Positions 17,955 through 28,089 of a stretch of DNA of 64,000 bases are shown one piece after another (within the stretch, counting starts at the first letter, position 1; the number at the start of each line of letters is the position of its first letter). The translations under genes and the position numbers were made by a program. Under the pieces are notes generated by a model that was not told where the DNA came from, did not search any database, and saw only the letters and a list, made by a program, of their open reading frames with translations. Source of the DNA: Bradyrhizobium canariense (GTDB taxonomy: Bacteria; Pseudomonadota; Alphaproteobacteria; Rhizobiales; Xanthobacteraceae); the NCBI RefSeq assembly GCF_900105125.1, contig NZ_LT629750.1:7095001-7159000 (forward strand). Reading direction: 5' to 3'.

Positions 17955-18980
17955 ATGACGACTGACGTTCGACGCAGGCATCTGTTGGGCGCAGCCCTCG
18001 CAACGGCGGCGGTCGCAATCTCGTCTCGTCCCGTCTTCGCGCAGTCGCGTAAACAGGTGAAATTCCTGTTCGACGTACTTCCGAACCCGAAGCACGCGTT
18101 GTTCTATCCCGCGGCGAAGAAAGGCTTCTTCGCCGCGCAGGGACTGGATGTCACGATCGAGTCCAGCAAGGGATCGGCCGACGTTATCCAGAACGTCGCC
18201 AGCGGCGCGGCGCAATTCGGATTTGCCGATGCCAGTGCCGCCGTCCTCGGCCGCACCCGCGATCTGCCCGTCACGCTGGTGGCGATGGTTCATTACAAGA
18301 CGTTGATGTCGATCATTACGCGGGTGCCGAGCGGGATCGACAAGCCTGCCGATCTCGTCGGCAAGAAGATCGCATCGACCAGTGGCGACGCGGTCCGCAT
18401 GGTGATGCCGGCCTTCGCCAAGATGAACGGCTTCGATGGCGAGAAGGTGAATTTCCTCACCGTCAATCAGCCGGCCAAGGCGAGCATGCTGATGGCTGGA
18501 CAGGTCGACGGCGTGTGCGATTATCTGTCGGCGCTGCCGATCTATCGCGAGGCGGGCAAGGCGATCGGTCTTGAATTGAAGGCGATCAGCTACGCGGAAT
18601 ACGGGCTGGATATCTATAGCAATGGCATTATCGTCCATGACGACCTGCTGCGCTCCGATCCGGCGCTGGTGAAATCCTTTGTGCGCGCGATCGCCCAGGG
18701 GCTTGAATTTGCAACGCGCCAGCGCGACGAGGCCGTGCAGATTTTCCGCGAATATCAGCCGCAATACAGCGAGGCGGTGACGCGCGAGGGGCTGGATATC
18801 GTCGCCGAATATCTGCTCGTTCCGGAAGTGTTTACCGGCGGCCTTGGCTCGATGTCGGCCGACAAGATGGATCGCACGATCAAGACGACGGTCGAAGCCT
18901 ACGGCCTGAGCAAGGCGCCGGCGGCGGCTTCTGTCTACACCAACGCGATGCTGCCGGGGATCTTTCCGCATAAAGCGTGA
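17955..18980 (+). CDS. ABC transporter substrate-binding protein, NitT/TauT type (second of two)
   Basis: A 341-residue binding protein with a twin-arginine-like signal (VRRRHLLGAALATAAVAIS, cleavage near VFAQ). Family features include HALFYPAAKKGFFAAQGLDV, ESSKGSADVIQNVASGAAQFGFAD and LVGKKIASTSGDAVRMVMPAF. It is closer in layout to the binding proteins at 4211 and 40242 (Tat-like export) than to its Sec-exported neighbour. The ATG at 17955 is preferred over the TTG at 17937. It closes the second ABC operon and converges on the TetR gene at 18999. Confidence 0.86.
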   Translation: MTTDVRRRHLLGAALATAAVAISSRPVFAQSRKQVKFLFDVLPNPKHALFYPAAKKGFFAAQGLDVTIESSKGSADVIQNVASGAAQFGFADASAAVLGRTRDLPVTLVAMVHYKTLMSIITRVPSGIDKPADLVGKKIASTSGDAVRMVMPAFAKMNGFDGEKVNFLTVNQPAKASMLMAGQVDGVCDYLSALPIYREAGKAIGLELKAISYAEYGLDIYSNGIIVHDDLLRSDPALVKSFVRAIAQGLEFATRQRDEAVQIFREYQPQYSEAVTREGLDIVAEYLLVPEVFTGGLGSMSADKMDRTIKTTVEAYGLSKAPAAASVYTNAMLPGIFPHKA

Positions 18981-18998
18981 CACGAACGAGACCGAGGA

Positions 18999-19697
18999 CT
19001 AGTTGCCGCCCGTGCGCGAGGGCGTCGTGCAATATCCGACGACCATGGCAACAGACATATCAACGTGCCGGTCGAGAAATTCGTCGCTTGCCGTATCGGT
19101 TCCGAGCGTGACGGAAAGTGTAAATCGATTGCTCACTGCATGAAAGAGCACCGAGGATAAAGCGACATAGAGGTGAACGGCGTCAATGCCGGCCCGAAAC
19201 ACGCCTTCTTTGACGCCGGCATCGATGATTTCCTTCAACTGCGCCAGGAGTGGCGGGTAGATTGCGCGCGGAACGGTTGAGCCTCGCAGGTAGGCGGCCT
19301 CGTTCAGGTTCTCGATCGCCAGGAGATTGAGGATCGCCGGGTCCTTGCGCACCGAGGCTGCACCTTCGCGGACAAAGGCCTCGAGCGCACGAACGGGGCC
19401 GACGTCGGCGACATTGACCACACGGTGCGGCGCAACGAAGTGCCTGTACACTTCTTCCAGCACGGCAACGTAGAGATTCTCCTTGTTGCCGTAGTAATGA
19501 TAGAGCATCGCCTTGCTGTAGCCGGACTCCGCCGCGATCTCATCGACGCGCGCACCAGCGAAGCCCTGCGAAACGAAATGGCCGCGGGCCACGTCGAGAA
19601 TTTTGGCCTGCGCGAGTGCAGCGTCCCGCGTTTTGCGCGGACGTGTGGCTAGCTCTGCTTTGGGCGCGGACGGCCGTTTTCGTTGATCTGTTGTCAT
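18999..19697 (-). CDS. TetR-family regulator of the RutR-like type
   Basis: A 232-residue regulator. The helix-turn-helix is AQAKILDVARGHFVSQGFAG, VDEIAAESGYSKAMLYHYYGNKENLY; the C-terminal half contains ILNLLAIENLNEAAYLRG and LFHAVSNRFTLSVTLG, parallel to the other two regulators of this island. The ATG at 19697 is used; a TTG at 19706 is an alternative. It is transcribed away from the monooxygenase operon. A perfect 14-bp palindrome lies in the divergent region, which suggests autoregulation and control of the monooxygenase. Confidence 0.87.
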   Translation of the reverse strand: MTTDQRKRPSAPKAELATRPRKTRDAALAQAKILDVARGHFVSQGFAGARVDEIAAESGYSKAMLYHYYGNKENLYVAVLEEVYRHFVAPHRVVNVADVGPVRALEAFVREGAASVRKDPAILNLLAIENLNEAAYLRGSTVPRAIYPPLLAQLKEIIDAGVKEGVFRAGIDAVHLYVALSSVLFHAVSNRFTLSVTLGTDTASDEFLDRHVDMSVAMVVGYCTTPSRTGGN

Positions 19698-19961
19698 CCC
19701 ATTCAATGCTATCCGAGTCGCTCTGCAACAGTCTGTGGTGGATCACCGTGCAGCCCAAGAGTAAGCAGCGCGGCCGTTTGGCGTAGATGGCAGCCTTTGC
19801 GATGGTAATCGGCGGACGGCGAGTCCCTCTTGGATTGCTTCCGTGCGCCACGCCACCCTTGCTCGCAGCACCTGACTAAGGCCCAACACGATGCCTGAGA
19901 AACGAGCATGCTGCGCCTTGGAAACGTGCTTGCCACGTTTGAGGAGTCCTCCATATTAGTA

Positions 19962-19975
19962 ACTGACTAGTCAGT
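19962..19975. promoter_or_regulatory. Perfect palindrome ACTGACTAGTCAGT, probable TetR operator
   Basis: A perfect 14-bp palindrome between the divergent TetR gene (18999-19697) and the monooxygenase gene (20084). Location and symmetry are those expected of an autoregulated TetR repressor. A 12/14 match occurs at 4130. Confidence 0.58.
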
Positions 19976-20083
19976 AGATAGCGTAGCCACCATACGGCGC
20001 AGTGGCAAGTGGGCTGCCATCAAGCCGGCCTGCGCATTTCAGCCGCCGCTGGCCGTCGGCGCGTGCTGACAATGGAGAAGACA

Positions 20084-21460
20084 ATGACCAAGCAGATCCG
20101 GCTTAACGCGTTCAACATGGCGACACCGGGTTCTCAGGCCTCCTCGCTGTGGCACTATCCCGGCAATCGCGTCGGCGACTACAACACGCTGGGTTACTGG
20201 AAGGATCTCTGCAAGATCCTCGAGCGCGGCCTGTTCGATACGCTGTTCCTAGCCGATGTCCTTGGTACCTATGATGTCTATGGCGGCAATCCCGATGCCG
20301 CGCTGCGCCGCGCCGTCTCCGTACCGATCCTTGATCCCGTGCAATTGATTCCGGCGCTGGCGGACAACACCACCAACCTCGGGTTCGGTGTGACCTGCAC
20401 GCTGACTTATGAGCCGCCGCATGTTTTTGCCCGCCGCATGTCGACGCTGGATCATCTGACCAACGGCCGAGTCGGCTGGAATATCGTGACAGGCTTTTTG
20501 CAGAGCGCCGGCAAGGCGGCCGGTCACGGCGCAATCCCGGGCCATGACAGGCGCTACGACATTGCCGAGGAATACATGGAAGTCGTGTACCGCCTGTGGG
20601 AAGGCAGCTGGGAGGACGACGCCGCGTCTCGCGATGTCGCGCGCGGCTGGTTCAGCGATCCCGCCAAGGTGCACAAGGTCAAATTCGAGGGCGAGTTCTT
20701 CAGCACCGACACCATTCATTTGTGCGAGCCGTCGCTGCAGCGGACGCCGGTGCTCTACCAGGCCGGCGCCTCCGGCCGCGGCCGCGCTTTCGCGGGAAAG
20801 CACGCGGAAGGTATCTTCACCGGCGGTCCGTCGAAGAAAGTGATCGGCGACCAGGTCAAAAAGATTCGCGCCGAATGCGTCGCGGCCGGGCGGCCTCGCG
20901 ATGCGATCAAGATCTATACGCTAGCGACCGCCGTCGTCGCCGAGACCGAGCAAGAAGCCTTCCGCAAATATGACGACTATCGCCGCAATGTTCAGCACGA
21001 AGGCGCGCTGGCGCATCTTTCGGGCCTCACCGGCATCGACCTTTCGAAATACGGCCTCGATGAAATCCTGACCCACATCCAGACCGATGCGATGCGGTCG
21101 GCGGTCGAATCCTTCACGTCGGCCGATCCGGATCGGCTCTGGACCATACGCGAACTAGCGGAGCATCAGAGCATCGGCGGCCGTGGGCCGGTCTTTATTG
21201 GCTCACCCGCGCAGGTCGCCGACCAGATGATGGAGTGGGTCGACGACACCGACATCGATGGCTTCAATCTGGCCTACGTCGTTGCTCACGACACTTATGA
21301 GGATTTTGTGAATCTGGCCGTTCCGGAACTGCAGCGGCGCGGCGTCTATCATACCGAATACACGCCCGGAACACTGCGCGAAAAACTGTCGCAGACAGGA
21401 CAGCCGCGCCTCGTCGCTCCGCATCCCGGCGCCGGCTTTAGATATGCCGAAGCTGTTTGA
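20084..21460 (+). CDS. NtaA/SnaA/DszA-family flavin-dependent monooxygenase
   Basis: A 458-residue bacterial-luciferase-like oxygenase of the nitrilotriacetate/dimethylsulfone/dibenzothiophene-sulfone monooxygenase group, which uses reduced FMN and O2. Family segments: [18 protein letters not shown] near the N-terminus, [65 protein letters not shown] and TPGTLREKL at the C-terminus. The ATG at 20084 is preceded by GGAGAAGACA; a GTG at 20009 lies too far upstream. The flavin reductase that would supply FMNH2 follows after 35 bases. The actual substrate is not deducible. Confidence 0.9.
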   Translation: MTKQIRLNAFNMATPGSQASSLWHYPGNRVGDYNTLGYWKDLCKILERGLFDTLFLADVLGTYDVYGGNPDAALRRAVSVPILDPVQLIPALADNTTNLGFGVTCTLTYEPPHVFARRMSTLDHLTNGRVGWNIVTGFLQSAGKAAGHGAIPGHDRRYDIAEEYMEVVYRLWEGSWEDDAASRDVARGWFSDPAKVHKVKFEGEFFSTDTIHLCEPSLQRTPVLYQAGASGRGRAFAGKHAEGIFTGGPSKKVIGDQVKKIRAECVAAGRPRDAIKIYTLATAVVAETEQEAFRKYDDYRRNVQHEGALAHLSGLTGIDLSKYGLDEILTHIQTDAMRSAVESFTSADPDRLWTIRELAEHQSIGGRGPVFIGSPAQVADQMMEWVDDTDIDGFNLAYVVAHDTYEDFVNLAVPELQRRGVYHTEYTPGTLREKLSQTGQPRLVAPHPGAGFRYAEAV

Positions 21461-21495
21461 ACAAGTGCGAGCAGGACGGAACAGCGGGGGCCGAC

Positions 21496-22008
21496 ATGAT
21501 GAGTACCGCGACCAAATTGTCCGAGATTGCGCCGCCACTCAGCAAGGACGCGTTCCGCGAGGGAATGTCGCGGCTCGGTGCGGCTGTAAATATCATCACG
21601 ACGGATGGCCCGGCGGGGCGCGCGGGCTTCACGGCGTCGACGGTCTGCAGCGTCACGGATTCTCCGCCGACGTTGCTGGTCTGCCTCAATCGTTCATCAT
21701 CGGTTTATGACAGGTTCGCCGATAACGATGCGCTTTGTGTCAATACGCTCAAGCCGGATCACGAACAGCTGTCCCGGTTGTTTGGCGGAAAGACCGCGAT
21801 GGATGAACGGTTCGCCGCGGCGACCTGGAGTGTCGGCACTTCTGGCGCGCCTGTGCTGGAGGGCGCCACTGTTTCATTTGATTGCAGGATCGCGAACAGG
21901 GCGGAGGTCGGCAGCCATACGGTCTTCTTCTGTGAAGTGCTGGCGGTCGAATGCCACCAGGTTGCCAGCGGGCTGATCTATTTTGATCGTGGCTATCATC
22001 GCGTTTGA
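21496..22008 (+). CDS. Flavin reductase, small component of the monooxygenase
   Basis: A 170-residue flavin reductase of the HpaC/NtaB-like fold. Recognisable parts are [63 protein letters not shown] and the C-terminal FDRGYHRV. It would reduce FMN with NAD(P)H for the monooxygenase just upstream. The ATG at 21496 has a GGGGG site five bases before it; a second ATG follows at 21499. Confidence 0.88.
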   Translation: MMSTATKLSEIAPPLSKDAFREGMSRLGAAVNIITTDGPAGRAGFTASTVCSVTDSPPTLLVCLNRSSSVYDRFADNDALCVNTLKPDHEQLSRLFGGKTAMDERFAAATWSVGTSGAPVLEGATVSFDCRIANRAEVGSHTVFFCEVLAVECHQVASGLIYFDRGYHRV

Positions 22009-22487
22009 TGGTGCGATAATCGACGCGATCGGCTGTAAGTTCCATTTGACCGAAAGCTCGCCATGTCAGTTGACGGTCCGCTCCATCCCGGGGGAGATGG
22101 GCGCTGCGACAGCTTCGACGGGCAACGATGATGCTCGCGTGCTTTGCTCCCGGACGGGCATTTCCTGCGCTGCCGTTCGCCATATTATTGTCCCGTGAAG
22201 GAACAGATTGGGCAAAGTGATGGCTCGCGGTTCACGACGGCCGGGCGTCTCTGGCCGCTGCCTTTTGGACGGCAATCTGCCCGGCTTCCGGTGCAGTGGC
22301 GGACGACGAGCCGTTCTGGCCGGGATTGAGGAGCAAGCCGTGTCGTCGCGACTGGCCCGAAGATTGCTTGGAATTCTGATGGAATGGAGACTAACCAGAC
22401 AGTTAGTGCGTTTGCCGGTGGGACGAGATCGTCCAGCGTTGAACGGGTTCTGCTGCTCGTGATTGGAACATAGTTGGAGATTGGCCG
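22009..22487. other. Intergenic region before the third ABC operon
   Basis: About 480 bases without a convincing gene. Only the palindrome at 22390-22407 stands out. Short open frames across it show no family similarity. Confidence 0.5.
22390..22407. promoter_or_regulatory. Inverted repeat ACTAAC-N6-GTTAGT, possible TetR-family operator
   Basis: ACTAACCAGACAGTTAGT has perfect 6-bp arms and the same 6-base spacing as the GTTGAC sites, but a different half-site. It lies 80 bases before the ABC operon at 22488 and repeats the motif seen at 3831. Confidence 0.5.
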
Positions 22488-23534
22488 ATGCACGTCGATA
22501 AGAAATCCAGCGCCCGATCAGGAGCGTTAACGCGCCGCGCCTTGCTGGGCACGATGGCGGCGTTACCGCTTGTTGGCCGCTCCCGATTTGCGCGTGCGCA
22601 GGCTGCAGATGGATTGTCCGTGCGCGTCGATTTTGCGCCCTGGGGCGTGCATGCGGCGTTGCATCTCGCGCAGGCCAAGGGATGGCTGAAAGAAGATAAC
22701 CTTGCCGTCGATATTCAGGATGGCACGGGTACGCTGAGCACCATCAATCTGGTCGCGGCCGGTAAGGTCGACGTCGGCTTCGTGCAATTGGGCCCGATGG
22801 CGATCGCACGAGCGAGTGGGTTGCCGATTAAATCGTTCGCGGGCTACCTTCGCAAGGGCGACCTTGCGGTCATGGTGGATGCGGCAAAGGGGCCGAAGAC
22901 GGCCAAGGAGCTGGCCGGCAAGAAGATCGTCTGCTTCGCCAACAGCCCGTGGGCGCCGTTCGTCGATCAATACATCAAGAATCTGGGTCTCGAAAAAGGC
23001 AGCGGCGCCGGGCAGGTAAATGTCGTAATGGTGTCTCCGGCTGCGATGGTATCGACCTACGCCAGCGGTGGCGCGGACGGCTTCATGTCGCTGCAGGAAT
23101 TTGGCGAGCCGCTGGTGATGGGGGTGCGGCCAGCGCGCTCGTTTCTCGCGGCCGATGTCGGAATTGCCTTTCCAAGCTACGGCCTGATTGCCACTGATGA
23201 CAGCCTGGCCAGGCGTGCGGACGCGATGCGGCGGTTGTCGGCGAACCAGACGCGTGCATGGACTTATATTTTTGAGAGTTCTTCCCATCTCGACGAAGCG
23301 GTTGCCGCGATGATGGCCCAGCGCGCCGATAAGCAGCTCAATGCCGAAGTGATCAAAGCGCAGCTTGTCCTGAGCAAGGATTTTCTCAGCACGCCGAACA
23401 CAGCGGGCAAGCCGATCGGCTGGCAGGCCGAAGCGGACTGGAAGCTCGCGGTCAAATCGATGTCTGAGGCCTCTCTGCTCAAGGCTGAAGCCAGGATCGA
23501 GGATTTCTACACCAACGATTTCATCACGTCGTGA
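22488..23534 (+). CDS. NitT/TauT-type ABC transporter substrate-binding protein
   Basis: A 348-residue binding protein with a twin-arginine-like signal (GALTRRALLGTMAALPLVG, cleavage near FARAQ). The mature part shows FAPWGVHAALHLAQAKGWLKEDNLAVDIQDGTG and KKIVCFANSPWAPFVDQYIKNLG of the NMT1/THI5-like fold. The stop codon overlaps the region where the ATPase start lies. It opens the third NitT/TauT importer in this window; the ligand is unknown. Confidence 0.87.
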   Translation: MHVDKKSSARSGALTRRALLGTMAALPLVGRSRFARAQAADGLSVRVDFAPWGVHAALHLAQAKGWLKEDNLAVDIQDGTGTLSTINLVAAGKVDVGFVQLGPMAIARASGLPIKSFAGYLRKGDLAVMVDAAKGPKTAKELAGKKIVCFANSPWAPFVDQYIKNLGLEKGSGAGQVNVVMVSPAAMVSTYASGGADGFMSLQEFGEPLVMGVRPARSFLAADVGIAFPSYGLIATDDSLARRADAMRRLSANQTRAWTYIFESSSHLDEAVAAMMAQRADKQLNAEVIKAQLVLSKDFLSTPNTAGKPIGWQAEADWKLAVKSMSEASLLKAEARIEDFYTNDFITS

Positions 23535-23539
23535 CATCA

Positions 23540-24361
23540 ATGCAGGCCAGCTCTGAAACCGTGGCGGACGGACGGTCTGCGACATCCAAGCCCTATGTCA
23601 GGGTGTCTGCGGTGAGCAAGTCTTATGATCACGGTGAGAATCCCGCTCTCGTTCTCAGGGATGTCACCCTGAACGTCGCGCCGGGCGAGTTTATCAGCAT
23701 TGTGGGACCGTCCGGCTGCGGCAAGAGCACCTTGCTCAAGTGCATCGCCGGGCTGCAGCCAGTGACCTCCGGGCGGATCATGGTCAAGGACGAGCATGTC
23801 CTTACGCCTCCGGACAATATGGCGATCGTGTTTCAACGCGACGTGCTGCTGGATTGGCGCACCGTGCTCGACAACGTCCTGCTGATGGCTGAATTCAAGG
23901 GATTGAGACGCAAGGATTACGAAGCCCGGGCTACCCAGCTGCTGACCGCCTATGGCCTGGGCGACTTCCTTCATCGCTACCCTTGGGAACTCTCGGGCGG
24001 GATGCGGCAACGGGCGGCGATCTGCCGCGCGCTTGTCGTTGACCCGGAGTTGCTGTTGATGGATGAGCCGTTCGGCGCGCTCGATGCGATGACGCGCGAT
24101 GATCTGAACGTCGAGCTGGAGCGCCTGTGGTACGCCACGCGCAAGACCCTTCTGTTCATCACGCACGGCATCGACGAGGCGGTCTATCTTGCGGATCGCG
24201 TGGTGGTGATGGCAAGAAATCCGGGGCGTATTGCCGAAATCATCGATATCGACATTCCCCGGCCGCGCCCTCTCAGCGTCCGGCAGACGCCACAGTTCGG
24301 CAAATACACCAGCGAAATTCGCCGGCTGTTCGCATCGCTCGGCGTGGTGAGATCGGAATAG
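23540..24361 (+). CDS. NitT/TauT-type ABC transporter ATP-binding protein
   Basis: A 273-residue ABC ATPase: Walker A GPSGCGKSTLLK, Q-loop VFQRDVLLDWRTVLDNV, signature [15 protein letters not shown], Walker B LLMDEPFGALDAMTRDD and switch ITHGIDEAVYL. The ATG at 23540 is preferred; a GTG at 23531 overlapping the upstream stop is possible. It belongs with the binding protein upstream and the permease downstream. Confidence 0.92.
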   Translation: MQASSETVADGRSATSKPYVRVSAVSKSYDHGENPALVLRDVTLNVAPGEFISIVGPSGCGKSTLLKCIAGLQPVTSGRIMVKDEHVLTPPDNMAIVFQRDVLLDWRTVLDNVLLMAEFKGLRRKDYEARATQLLTAYGLGDFLHRYPWELSGGMRQRAAICRALVVDPELLLMDEPFGALDAMTRDDLNVELERLWYATRKTLLFITHGIDEAVYLADRVVVMARNPGRIAEIIDIDIPRPRPLSVRQTPQFGKYTSEIRRLFASLGVVRSE

Positions 24362-24365
24362 ACCC

Positions 24366-25148
24366 ATGAGGTGGTGGAAACAAAGCGAATACGGGCGGAC
24401 GGTGGCGTTCGTTCTGTTGCTGGTGGTCGGGCTGTGGGAACTTGCCGTCCGGATGTTCGGCATCAGGGCGTTCCTGCTTCCGCCGCCCTCATCGATCGCC
24501 GTGGAGATTTTCAACAATCCCGGGTTCTACGGCTACCAGTCGCTCTACACGATCTACATCACAGCGATGGGATTCGCCCTCGCGATTATTTTCGGCATCG
24601 GCTTGGCGATTGCGATCGTGTCGTCCAAACTGCTGGATCGCGTGCTTTATACCTTGCTGATTGCCTCCAATTCCGTACCCAAGGTGGCGCTGGCGCCGAT
24701 TTTCGTGATCTGGCTCGGCACGGGCGGCGAACCCAAGGTGGCGATCGCCGCCCTGATCGCGGTATTCCCGATCGTGATCAACACCACGCTCGGGTTGCGC
24801 GCGGTCGATCCCGACATGATCGATCTTGCGCGCTCCGCACGGGCACCCAATCACGACGTGATGCTGAAGATACGTTTGCCCAACGCGTTGCCGAGCATAT
24901 TCGCCGGCGCCAAGGTCGGCATTTCGTTTGCGCTGATCGGCGCGATTGTCGGCGAGTTCGTGGCGGGCGAACGTGGCCTTGGCTACGTGATTCTGACGAG
25001 TCAGGCGACCTTCAACAGTCCCCGAGCTTTTGCCGCCATCATTCTTTTGAGCGTCATCGGCACGGTCATGTTTTTCATTGTCGAGCTTTGCGAACGCTGG
25101 CTGCTGCCCTGGCACGTCTCCCAGCGCAGCGCAAAGGCGGCGCATTAG
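24366..25148 (+). CDS. NitT/TauT-type ABC transporter permease
   Basis: A 260-residue inner-membrane permease with about six hydrophobic segments. The cytoplasmic coupling loop is visible as DPDMIDLARSARAPNHDVM followed by RLPNALPSIFAGAKVGIS, and VGEFVAGERGLGYVI follows. Only four bases separate it from the ATPase gene. It ends the third importer operon; the next gene is on the opposite strand. Confidence 0.9.
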   Translation: MRWWKQSEYGRTVAFVLLLVVGLWELAVRMFGIRAFLLPPPSSIAVEIFNNPGFYGYQSLYTIYITAMGFALAIIFGIGLAIAIVSSKLLDRVLYTLLIASNSVPKVALAPIFVIWLGTGGEPKVAIAALIAVFPIVINTTLGLRAVDPDMIDLARSARAPNHDVMLKIRLPNALPSIFAGAKVGISFALIGAIVGEFVAGERGLGYVILTSQATFNSPRAFAAIILLSVIGTVMFFIVELCERWLLPWHVSQRSAKAAH

Positions 25149-25230
25149 GCGGCCGTGGATGTGTTGAAAAGTCGGCGGTGATCTTCGACATGGCTGCGCG
25201 AGATCACGAAGCAAGGATAAAAAAACCGAT

Positions 25231-26622
25231 TTACGCCGCTTCGTCGCGCAGATGATACCAGCGATAGAGCATCCGCTGCCCGATACGCCGAAACGGCGCG
25301 AACGGATGCCCGGGCAGTGGCGAATTGAAGATCGGCAGATCTTGCCCCCTGAATGCCTGTCCGGCGATCATCTGCGCCATGCGGCGGCCGGCTTGCGCCG
25401 AATAGGAAACGCCATTGCCACCATATCCGAGAGCATAGAACAGGTTCTGCTTCGGGTCTGGACGGAATATGCGGGGCATCATGTCATGGCTGACGTCGAC
25501 CCATCCCCACCACGAATAATCGATCTCGATGCCCTGCAGCGCCGGAAACTTGCGATGCAATCCGTCGACCAATAGGCGGAAGTGTCGGTCATGGCTGGCG
25601 TCGGCGCCGGTAATGGCGCTGCGGCTACCGATCTGCACGCGATTATCGGGGAGCAGGCGATAGTAGAAACGAAGCGTTCTTGTGTCGGTAATGACTTGCG
25701 TGGTGCGGAAACCGGTCGCCCCCAACTCTGCCGTCGTCAGCGGACGGGTGACGAGGGAGTTGGAGAGGATGGGCATGCATCGGCCATGCAAAACGGGCGT
25801 CAATCCCAGCGAGGTGTACGCGCCTGTCGCAATACCGACCGCGCGCGCCTTGACCGTGCCGCCGGGCGTGCGCAGGAAAAACGCACCATTGCGCTGTTCG
25901 ATCTGCTGGACGGGGCTCCCCGGGTGCACGCGGGCGCCGAGATCTCTGGCCATGCGTTGATAACCGAATGCGAGCTTTGCCGGATGAACGCCCGTGCCGA
26001 GCGGCTCGTGAACCGCGCCGACGGCTTCCGCCTCGTCGACGAATTCGCGGCGCAGCTCCGCAAGCGGCACCACGCGTGACGAATAACCAAAGACGTCATT
26101 GAGAATTTTCGATTCGGCGGCGATCCTCTCGAGACTGCGCCGGCGGTGCGCGATGTAGAGATGACCGCCACGCTGCGGCTCGCAATCGATCGGGCTTGAG
26201 CGAACCAGGTCTTCGAACGTCTCGAAGCCGTCCGTGATCTCAGCATGCATGCGGCGCGCCGTATCCAGGCCCCAACGCTCGATCCATTGCGAGCGGGACA
26301 ATCGGCCGGAGGCGTTTTGCGCCTGGCCGCCGTTCCGGGTGCTGCATCCCCAGGCGACGCGATTGGCTTCAAGGACCGTGGCCTTGATGCCGAACTCGCG
26401 GGCCAGAAAGATTGCACAGGCCAGGCCCGTATAGCCGGAGCCGACGATCGCGACGTCTGTGTCCATGTCATGGACGATCGGCCCGTCCGATCCCGGCGGC
26501 GTTCCTGCGCTCGCAATCCAATAGGTCGGCGCGTAATCCCGATTCCGGCCGGGGCTATCCGAAACCAATGGATCGTAATGGGGATCATACGCCGCGATCG
26601 GGGCGGCCGGATGCATGTTCAT
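25231..26622 (-). CDS. FAD-dependent amine oxidoreductase (DAO/PuuB-like)
   Basis: A 463-residue FAD enzyme of the D-amino-acid oxidase superfamily. The dinucleotide motif is VAIVGSGYTGLACAIFLARE followed by VLEANRVAWGCSTRNGGQ, in the manner of gamma-glutamylputrescine oxidoreductases. An extra N-terminal segment of about 55 residues (YDPLVSDSPGRNRDYAPTYW) is typical of this subgroup. The C-terminal ALGYGGNGVSYSAQAGRRMA closes the FAD site. It overlaps the upstream SnoaL-like gene by four bases (ATGA), so the two are co-translated. A secondary amine is the likely class of substrate. Confidence 0.87.
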   Translation of the reverse strand: MNMHPAAPIAAYDPHYDPLVSDSPGRNRDYAPTYWIASAGTPPGSDGPIVHDMDTDVAIVGSGYTGLACAIFLAREFGIKATVLEANRVAWGCSTRNGGQAQNASGRLSRSQWIERWGLDTARRMHAEITDGFETFEDLVRSSPIDCEPQRGGHLYIAHRRRSLERIAAESKILNDVFGYSSRVVPLAELRREFVDEAEAVGAVHEPLGTGVHPAKLAFGYQRMARDLGARVHPGSPVQQIEQRNGAFFLRTPGGTVKARAVGIATGAYTSLGLTPVLHGRCMPILSNSLVTRPLTTAELGATGFRTTQVITDTRTLRFYYRLLPDNRVQIGSRSAITGADASHDRHFRLLVDGLHRKFPALQGIEIDYSWWGWVDVSHDMMPRIFRPDPKQNLFYALGYGGNGVSYSAQAGRRMAQMIAGQAFRGQDLPIFNSPLPGHPFAPFRRIGQRMLYRWYHLRDEAA

Positions 26623-27038
26623 CGCGCAGCGGTGTCCACTGCGCGAAGCGCCGGCTGCAGCGGCCGGTCCTTACGGAAGGCGCTCTTGGAACAGATCTTC
26701 TCACCGCGAAACACGAAGAGATCGCACCCTTCGGCCTCAATGCGCTGTCCGTCTTTGGTGGTGGCGCGAAAAATCCACTCTGAAATGCCGCGATCGCCGA
26801 ACACCTCGTGACGGGTACACTGCCAACTTACGTCGGGCATGTTGGTCCATGTAGCTTCGAACACCGCGCGAACCGTATCAGTACCGGATAGCCGACGGCC
26901 GCAAATCTCGGGACCGGCGGCGGCATCGAAGACGATGTCATTGGTCATGCAGGCCATGACGGCCGCAACATCATGATGGTTGAAGGCGACGAACAGGTTT
27001 TCGAGAAGGCGAAGCCGGATAGTATCGAGAGTGGACAT
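26619..27038 (-). CDS. SnoaL-like / NTF2-fold protein
   Basis: A 139-residue NTF2-like domain protein (LLENLFVAFNHHDVAAVMACMTNDIVFD, then GISEWIFRATTKDGQRIEAEGCDLFVFRGEKICSK). Such proteins are often isomerases, cyclases or hydrolase-like partners of oxidoreductases. The ATG at 27038 has a good AGGAACTCGAC site, and a longer reading to 27092 lacks one. Its stop overlaps the FAD oxidoreductase start, which suggests joint function. Confidence 0.78.
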   Translation of the reverse strand: MSTLDTIRLRLLENLFVAFNHHDVAAVMACMTNDIVFDAAAGPEICGRRLSGTDTVRAVFEATWTNMPDVSWQCTRHEVFGDRGISEWIFRATTKDGQRIEAEGCDLFVFRGEKICSKSAFRKDRPLQPALRAVDTAAR

Positions 27039-27294
27039 GTCGAGTTCCTGCTGGCCAAGGATCGCGTCAGGGCTTGCCGCTTTGAGGCTCACTCGCAGAT
27101 TGCCACGCGCTAAAGGGCGCCCTTAGAACCAGATCGGTCGATCTCTGTGACCAGAATTGGCCCGATGTTCCGGGCAGACTGGACCTTCGCTTCGCATCCG
27201 TTTCGCGCCATGTGGCAATGATGGATATGTCGGCGCGCTCCAATTTTTCATTGGGAAAAAGACTGTCGTGTTCGAGATGCATTGACGAATTGGC

Positions 27295-28083
27295 ATGCAA
27301 TATCTCGCCACGACATTAAATCAATTCGCCGCCTCGGCGTCGCTGACGCCGGGCGTCGTCCTGGCCACGGCGTTTTCAATTATGGCCGCTGCTTTGCTGC
27401 GCGGGTTCACCGGGTTCGGCTTTGCGCTGGCAGCGGTTCCGCTGCTGGGCCTGTTCATGGCGCCTTCGCAATCCGTTCCGATCGCGCTTGGCTTGCAGTT
27501 TCTCGGCGGAATGATCGACTTTCGGCAGGCCTCCAAGGATTGTCATTGGCCGTCGCTGCGATGGTTGATCGTCGGCGCCGTAGCCGGATCCCCGGTCGGC
27601 GCGCTGGTGCTGAGCGTCGTGCCGGCGTCCATCGCGCGCATCGTGATTGCCACGATCACCACCGGCGCTGTGCTGATGCTCAACGGCGGGTTTCGGTTGG
27701 CCAACATTCCGTCACGGCCGATCACGACGCTGGTTGGCCTGGCCGCCGGCCTTTTCAATGGCCTCGCGGCGATGCCAAGCCCGCCGGTTGTTGTCTATTA
27801 CGCGTCGGGGCCGTTCGGCCGTGTGGCCGCGCGCGCTTCCTTGCTGGTGTTTTTTCTCGCCACTTCGATCGCGGCGCTGGTGAGCGTCGCGTTGGTTGGC
27901 TTGCTCGATCTGCGATCTCTCATGCTGGCGCTGCTCGGCCTTCCGATCATGCTGACGGGCACCTGGATCGGTGAAATGGCTTTCCGGCGTGGTAGCGATA
28001 CACTGCACCGCCAGGTCTCGATTGCGAGCCTCGGTTTGGTTGCGCTCGGCAGCGCCATCAAGGGAATCAGCGAATTGATGTAA
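27295..28083 (+). CDS. TauE/SafE-family membrane transporter
   Basis: A 262-residue integral membrane protein with seven to eight hydrophobic segments. RGFTGFGFALAAVPLLGLFMAPSQSVPIALGLQFLGG is the N-terminal family repeat, and GLAAGLFNGLAAMPSPPVVVYYASG starts the second repeat. Members export sulfite, sulfoacetate or other small anions. The gene is monocistronic and converges on the MocR gene with only six bases between stops. If the NtaA-type enzymes desulfonate substrates, sulfite export would fit, but that is inference. Confidence 0.85.
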   Translation: MQYLATTLNQFAASASLTPGVVLATAFSIMAAALLRGFTGFGFALAAVPLLGLFMAPSQSVPIALGLQFLGGMIDFRQASKDCHWPSLRWLIVGAVAGSPVGALVLSVVPASIARIVIATITTGAVLMLNGGFRLANIPSRPITTLVGLAAGLFNGLAAMPSPPVVVYYASGPFGRVAARASLLVFFLATSIAALVSVALVGLLDLRSLMLALLGLPIMLTGTWIGEMAFRRGSDTLHRQVSIASLGLVALGSAIKGISELM

Positions 28084-28089
28084 CGCGCG